64,000 nt of DNA, taken from Lichtheimia corymbifera B2541 (lineage: Eukaryota; Mucoromycota; Mucoromycetes; Mucorales; Lichtheimiaceae). A program made the position numbers and the translations under genes. A model generated the notes under the pieces. The model had not been told where the DNA came from, did no database searches, and was given only the letters and a program-made list of their open reading frames with translations. This document shows positions 59,091 through 64,000 of the stretch, piece after piece. Positions within the stretch are counted from its first letter, which is position 1, and each line of letters begins with the position of its first letter. Where the stretch lies: contig JNEU01000535.1 of NCBI GenBank assembly GCA_000697475.1, positions 1 through 64,000 of the forward strand, in the 5' to 3' direction.

Positions 59091-60764
59091 GAAGCGGTTG
59101 ACGTGGTTTGTTTTGTGCGAAAACAAAAATTGGTTGCGTGGTGACACAAAGCGAGTGTCATTGTTGTGGAGACATGTGGTGGTGGTGGTGGTGGTGGTGG
59201 TTGTGGCTGCATTGAGAAACAAAGAGCCTCCTGCTTCCCCCCAAACTCAACCTTCATTTTCTGTGTTGCCACATGGCATTCATTATACGTCCTATACACA
59301 TACACGCTTGTCTTTATTGTACATATCACGTGCTCTTCCATCTACTCTCACACACACATGAAATAAATAGTCGCTAGTTTTGAAGAACAGTGGTAGACTT
59401 TAGTGCTGCATAATTCTGCATTCAATGCGTCCATTCCTTATACAGTATGACTTATAGCACAACCATGCTCGATATGATGTCAATAGCACGTAATACGCCA
59501 CAACGACTTTTTACATAGACGCACCGTGACCATCCTCTTTCAAGCGGCGGTCTATGCAATATGATCTCAGAGAAAAAGATATCACCGCTCCTTGTTGATG
59601 CTGTTTATAGACTATCTGCTGCACTACCACGTGGATGGATGCTGACTTGAATGCATATACCCTATTGGCAGAATTCCTCCTATCATGACTATAGAAAAGC
59701 TGATCCAGATCGTTGGTATATGGTCATAAAACGCATACATCATTTGAAACAAAGTGGTTTTTTTCAATTGGCAATGATGCTCCCTCTAGCTCTCAAACAT
59801 ACATTTACACAGTCATCACTCAGCTCAATCTCCGGCCAGGGGGCATGCGCGAATGAGAGCATTGCAGTGTGCTATGTACTTTTGTAAGCAAGGAAATACG
59901 GGGGGAGGATGGCGACAACACTCAAATACAATCCCAAATAAACTAGTGAGCGTTTCAGCAAAATGAGTATCCTTATTTGACCTCGTGTAGCATACGAATC
60001 AATATCAAAAACTGCAATTGAAGTTGCCATGACTATGTAATTGCCAAGAAAAAGCGGGTGAAGTATGTTCATGATATAACTTTGGTGTTGGCTCGGGAGC
60101 AAAATCGGATATGTAATGGGGAGTGAAAGTATTTTGCTTTTTTTGTCTCTTTATTGCCTCGGCTTCTGCCTCAGATTTAAACTCGTGTATTTACCCACAT
60201 TTAGCAAAAAAGACCTCCAAGCCCGCATTTGCTGTTTATAAGTATATGATGTATATGACGCTTTACAATACATTTGACTAGCCATTAGCATTCTTGATTA
60301 GATAGTCAATGTATACACCAGGAAATTGATACTAGTACCATAGCCTGATCACTGTTGTACCTACTAGTGCAATGTCCAGAACTCAGAGTTGCAACATGTA
60401 AACATTGAATGTACACATAAGCTACCATTACAGTCATTGTGTGACATTGCATTCAGGGATTTGACTCAAAATAAAATCAGTGTAACATACGAGACATGAC
60501 AAACCAGCGTCCTCTGTTAAGGCGATATTATCAAAAACGGGCAAAACGAGACATACTTTTATAAAATGTTGCACGAGCTTCATGGCGGCGAAAACTTATC
60601 CCCCTTCCGTCAAAGTGGTACCGACGAGGGGCACAGACAACACCACCATATAAAAGCAAGGGGACCCTTTTAAACATTTTTTCTTTCTTACTTCTTTAAG
60701 CTCCATTCCCTTTCCTTTCATTCCCCTGACTTTCCTTGTAACGCGCATTTCCCATTCCCCCGTC
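59091..60764. other. Long intergenic region, nothing recognised
   Basis: About 1.7 kb between divergent genes. A (GGT)n/(TGG)n run lies at about 59177-59203 in the QTRT2 leader. Near 60600-60700 the DNA becomes pyrimidine-rich with a CCATATAAAAGC TATA-like box (about 60646), about 115 bp ahead of the chitin deacetylase start. Confidence 0.45.
60644..60657 (+). promoter_or_regulatory. TATA-like box of the chitin deacetylase gene
   Basis: A good TATAAAA match (ACCATATAAAAGCA) on the coding strand about 115 bp before the ATG and followed by a pyrimidine-rich leader. Position and sequence fit a strong RNA polymerase II promoter. Confidence 0.5.
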
Positions 60765-62489
60765 ATGCTCGTGAAAACCATCGCCATTTCCTTGGCCCTT
60801 GCTCAGTCTGCCAACACCTTTGTCGCTGGTGTTGAGTACTGGAAGAACTTCAAGACTCAAGTCGACCCTACCAACATCACGATACCCAAGATTGATCAAA
60901 CCACTTCGCTCGATCCTACTGCTCAGTGCCAATACTACACTCCTCAAAATTTCGAATTTGATCAATCTCAATGGCCTAATGCTTGGGAAATTGCTACCAG
61001 CAATGGCATGAACGAGACCGAAGAATTCAAGAACCTTTACAACTCCATTGATTGGGACAAGGCTCCCAAGAACGTCTCCGTTCGTGTTATGCTCGAGGAT
61101 GGCTCCGTTGACATGAGTGGTAAGTAGTCTTCAATTTTCATTCCATTGAATATCATTGTTAACACCACTGCTCAGATTATGATGAAAACGAGGATCCTGA
61201 TTGTTGGTGGTCGGCCACTACTTGTACTGTGGTAAGTACCCAAACTAAAGATTTCATCATCAACATTGGTATTGATCTTTTATCATCAACACGACCTTGA
61301 TAGCCCAAGCACAAGGATGTCAACGCTGATATTTACGCTTGCCCTGAACCTGAAACTTGGGGTCTTACCTATGACGATGGTCCTAACTGCTCGCATAATG
61401 CATTCTACGACTTCCTCGAGCAAAACAAGCTCAAAGCTAGTAAGTTTTTGTTACCCATCCATATCACTCAAGGTGAATGGTGTACTAAATACCATTTTTA
61501 CTTTTAGCCATGTTCTACATTGGTTCTAACGTTGTCGATTGGCCCTATGGTGCCATGCGTGGTATCAAGGATGGCCATCATATTGCCGATCACACATGGT
61601 CTCACCAAATGATGACCACTTTGTCTAACGAAGAAGTACTTGCCGAGCTCTATTACACCCAGAAAGCCATCAAACTCGCCACCGGTATTACGCCCAAGCA
61701 TTGGTTAGTGTTCTTTTTGAGAGGAAGATATATGCTCTTTAATTTATTTACCAAATGATGTATTTTAGGCGCCCTGTAAGTGGATGGTTTACACCATAAT
61801 GATGTCCGATAAGGGCTGTATTAACATTGTATACTAACAACCTCATTATTGGCAATATAGGCTTATGGTGATGTTGATGATCGTGTCCGCTGGATTGCCA
61901 CTCAATTGAACTTGACCACTGTGCTCTGGAACCTTGATACCGATGACTGGGCAGCTGGTGAATCTGTTCCCAAGTCCACTGTTGAGAAGACCTACCAAGA
62001 CTTTGTTGAGATGGGTAACAATGGCACCTTTGCCACCAGTGGTAACATTGTTTTGACTCACGTAAGTAAACCATATTCATTTCCATCTTTTTAAATCATA
62101 TTATTAACATAACCATCCTAAAGGAAATCGATAACACCACCATGCAACTCGCTTTGGATTACCTTCCCAAGATCCAAAAGGCCTACGATCACGTGCTTGA
62201 CGTTGCCACCTGTATGAACATCACCCACCCTTACATTGAAGAAACCATTTCCTTCCCTTCCTTCAGCAAGGCCGTTTCCAGCAATAGCACTGCCTCTGCA
62301 TCAGCCTCTTCTTCTAGCGCTGCCAAGAGCTCTGGTTCCGTTGCCTCTGGTACTACCAAGCAAGGTGCTGCTGATCCTTCCAGCTCTTCCATGAGTGAAG
62401 AGGCTTCCGGTGAATCAGGTGCTTCATCCATTGTTGCTGCCGTTCCTATCACTGCATTGATTGCAGCTGTTTCTGCCTTGTTCTTCTAA
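60765..62489 (+). CDS. Chitin deacetylase, GPI-anchored type
   Basis: Seven exons (60765-61119, 61176-61231, 61304-61439, 61508-61703, 61769-61775, 61861-62061, 62124-62489) give 438 residues. A signal peptide (MLVKTIAISLALAQSANTFVA) is followed by an N-glycosylation-rich region. The NodB domain has LTYDDGP, HHIADHTWSH (metal-binding His pair), WRPAYGD, VLWNLDTDDW and IVLTHE. The 7-nt fifth exon supplies Arg-Pro of the WRP motif. A Ser/Ala-rich linker and a hydrophobic C-terminus (SIVAAVPITALIAAVSALFF) fit a GPI signal. The enzyme converts chitin to chitosan at the wall, a hallmark polymer of Mucorales. Confidence 0.95.
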
Positions 62490-64000
62490 GTTATATGTAC
62501 TAGAGGGGCCCTCTTCAAGTGCAATAAGAGTATATTCTTTCAAAACATCTCTAAATCCCTTGTGTTAATTTAACATCAATGTAATAAAAGCTGTACTGAT
62601 ATATCAGCGTAATGACGAGCTCCTTTTGTATATGCATATAACCATTATGTAGCTCACAATGCGACACACTGAAGTTGAAAGCTAGTAGTGGTTAAGCTAC
62701 ATGATCGCAAAGATCTTATGTGGTGGTGCACGCTTCTGTCATCGACAGCTCGCTGGGGAAATTAAATGGCGGGAACCAGCAGCTCTACCACTTGAGGCAA
62801 CTTTTTATCCCTCCTCTGCTTTTAACCCACTCACGACATCCCGATCAAGGTAATGTATTATAAAAAGTGCTCTTATTGGTTGCGAGATATTAATGTAGTT
62901 CTGAACGTCCATTGTCAGGGAGTGAGCGTAGTGGGTGGTTGGTTGTTGCCATGGCGATATCGCTGCTTCCTTTTGCTCGTTGCTATTCCCGCTCTATGCT
63001 TGGTGTCAACAGGTACATTCATAGCCCAATGTTGCATCAGAAGTTGTACCATTGACGTGTTATCTTGTATAGAGGGCAAGTTTGGCTGCAAGACGTCGGC
63101 TCGTTTGGCGTTTTGTTTCGGCGCAATAACACTGCATCATCGCTTCGGTTTCCAGTAACCAACAACAACGGGCCTTTATATGTATATAAATAAGGCAAGT
63201 GCAATGGAACAAACGATGAAAAAGGCGTTTATTGTATATGTATGTTAATAATGAATTTTATAGGTTTCTTTTGGTCAGGCAGTGCAACATCTTTGGGTTC
63301 GACTCCCAGCCTGTACCTTATGGCCGCTGCATCGCTCTGCACTTGCAAGTTTGCTGGAAAGGTTTATGGAACGCATCCAAGGATCTATAGGCCTGCGTTG
63401 AGTTGCATGGATCGATGACGATGGGTTTTGGAAGAGTGGTCACTGTGTTGAGGTAAAAGTGGATTTGCAACAACCCGACTGTAGATGTGTTAAAACCAGT
63501 GCTCTTCTCATGATAGGCTCGTTCTTTCCTTTGAGGATTTCTTTTCATGATGCGGGAAACGATTGGAAGGATTGAGATCATTCTTTCTTTGGAGAGGATG
63601 AATGAGTACAAGGATGGGTCTGGGCAACTACGAAAGGGATGTCCATGGATCGAACTACCTTGCATGATTCATGCAGTGCTTTCTCATGACCAAAGGGATA
63701 ACCCGACGTTGCTCGTATGGTGATGATTTGGATTGTCAATTCCCCTGATTTGCTTTCTTCCTAGAGAAGCTCGCCAAACGGTATACCAAATCGTCATCTT
63801 TCCCAGTGTCAGATTGTCTAACTCGGCTGTTCTTTATTTATAGAGACGACGATTAATAACAATGATTGCGACACTCAGAACAATGACGATTACGTGATCG
63901 CTGAATTCACAACAATGACAATGATAACGACCACGAGCTCCACAACAATGACGATAACGGCAACAAGATTCAAAAGGAAGCTTGCACCCTCCCATCCTTC
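62490..64000. other. 3' flank with a repeat copy, no gene seen
   Basis: No convincing gene. A minus-strand frame of 115 codons at 63318-63665 lacks any recognisable feature. A GGTTCGACTCC block at about 63296 matches a polymerase III B box, but no tRNA folds around it. Confidence 0.4.
62851..63985 (+). repeat. Dispersed repeat, long copy
   Basis: Ends match the short copy at 44276-44515: TGTATTATAAAA and GGTTGTTGCCATGGCGATATC at the left (62853-62961), and CCACAACAATGACGATA and AAAAGGAAGCTTGCA at the right (about 63941-63988). About 900 bp between the two halves is absent from the short copy. No transposase frame is visible inside. Confidence 0.5.

Noticed and set aside
59160..59222. Extended N-terminus of QTRT2 through a Thr repeat
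   Set aside because: The poly-Thr is a translated GGT/ACC microsatellite; conserved homology begins at the inner Met.
62740..62815. Minus-strand tRNA suggested by AGTGGTAGAGC (D-arm-like)
   Set aside because: No T arm or matching acceptor downstream; looks like chance.
63270..63330. tRNA gene suggested by a GGTTCGACTCC B box
   Set aside because: No 5' acceptor strand pairs with the 3' CCTGTAC, and no D or anticodon arm is present. At most a tRNA-derived fragment.
63318..63665. 115-codon minus-strand frame
   Set aside because: No domain, signal or splice support, and it lies within the dispersed repeat.
1..64000. CRISPR arrays, bacterial operons or Shine-Dalgarno sites
   Set aside because: The whole window has spliceosomal introns and eukaryotic families; no regular spacer-repeat arrays found.

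Overview
This window is nuclear DNA from a filamentous, early-diverging fungus, most likely Mucoromycota (a Mucorales-type mould). Nearly every gene is cut by short introns (about 55-95 nt) with GTAAGT-like donors, CTAAY-type branch points and YAG acceptors, and genes are packed closely on both strands. The gene set fits: an eisosome protein, a chitin deacetylase, a GT71 mannosyltransferase, sterol 3-ketoreductase, and a queuine tRNA-ribosyltransferase accessory subunit that budding yeasts lack. The exact genus cannot be read from the sequence.

Layout. 1-5 kb: Kre9/KNH-like secreted protein, eisosome PIL1, Mediator MED19. 5.08-6.90 kb: an apparently intact Tc1/mariner-type DNA transposon with about 150 bp terminal inverted repeats, TA target duplications and an unbroken DD34E transposase. 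8-17 kb: a Lys/Glu/Pro repeat protein, a possible decayed membrane-protein gene, a rhodanese-plus-dual-specificity phosphatase, AP-1 beta adaptin, and an HSL-type alpha/beta hydrolase. 18-33 kb: IML2/TTC39-type protein, peroxisomal SCPx-type thiolase, GT71 mannosyltransferase, SmD2, and a 21-exon ATG11. 33-44 kb: small coiled-coil protein, a divergent G-protein alpha subunit, RRP7, a zinc-ribbon J-protein, a spliced transcript with no good reading frame, KIN17, and a TFIIB/cyclin-fold-like protein. 44-47 kb is gene-poor and holds degenerate repeats. 48-59 kb: ERG27, a MADF/Myb-like protein, an RBR-type E3, RNF10/Mag2, a basic nucleolar-type protein, a small gene with a tandemly duplicated 3' end, and QTRT2. 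60.7-62.5 kb: GPI-type chitin deacetylase. The last 1.5 kb carries a second copy of a dispersed repeat also seen at 44.3 kb.

The neighbours are ordinary eukaryotic housekeeping genes from unrelated pathways (transcription, splicing, trafficking, autophagy, sterols, wall, tRNA modification). There is no operon logic and I saw no biosynthetic cluster. Many pairs are convergent with only 70-280 bp between stop codons. The items most worth a second look are the intact transposon, the spliced non-coding transcript at 41.1-41.8 kb, the 6-nt and 7-nt micro-exons (in the G-alpha and chitin deacetylase genes), the duplicated terminal exon near 56.7 kb, and the two repeat families at 44-46 kb and 63 kb. 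Exon coordinates were worked out by hand from splice motifs and reading-frame continuity; introns have not been confirmed by transcripts.
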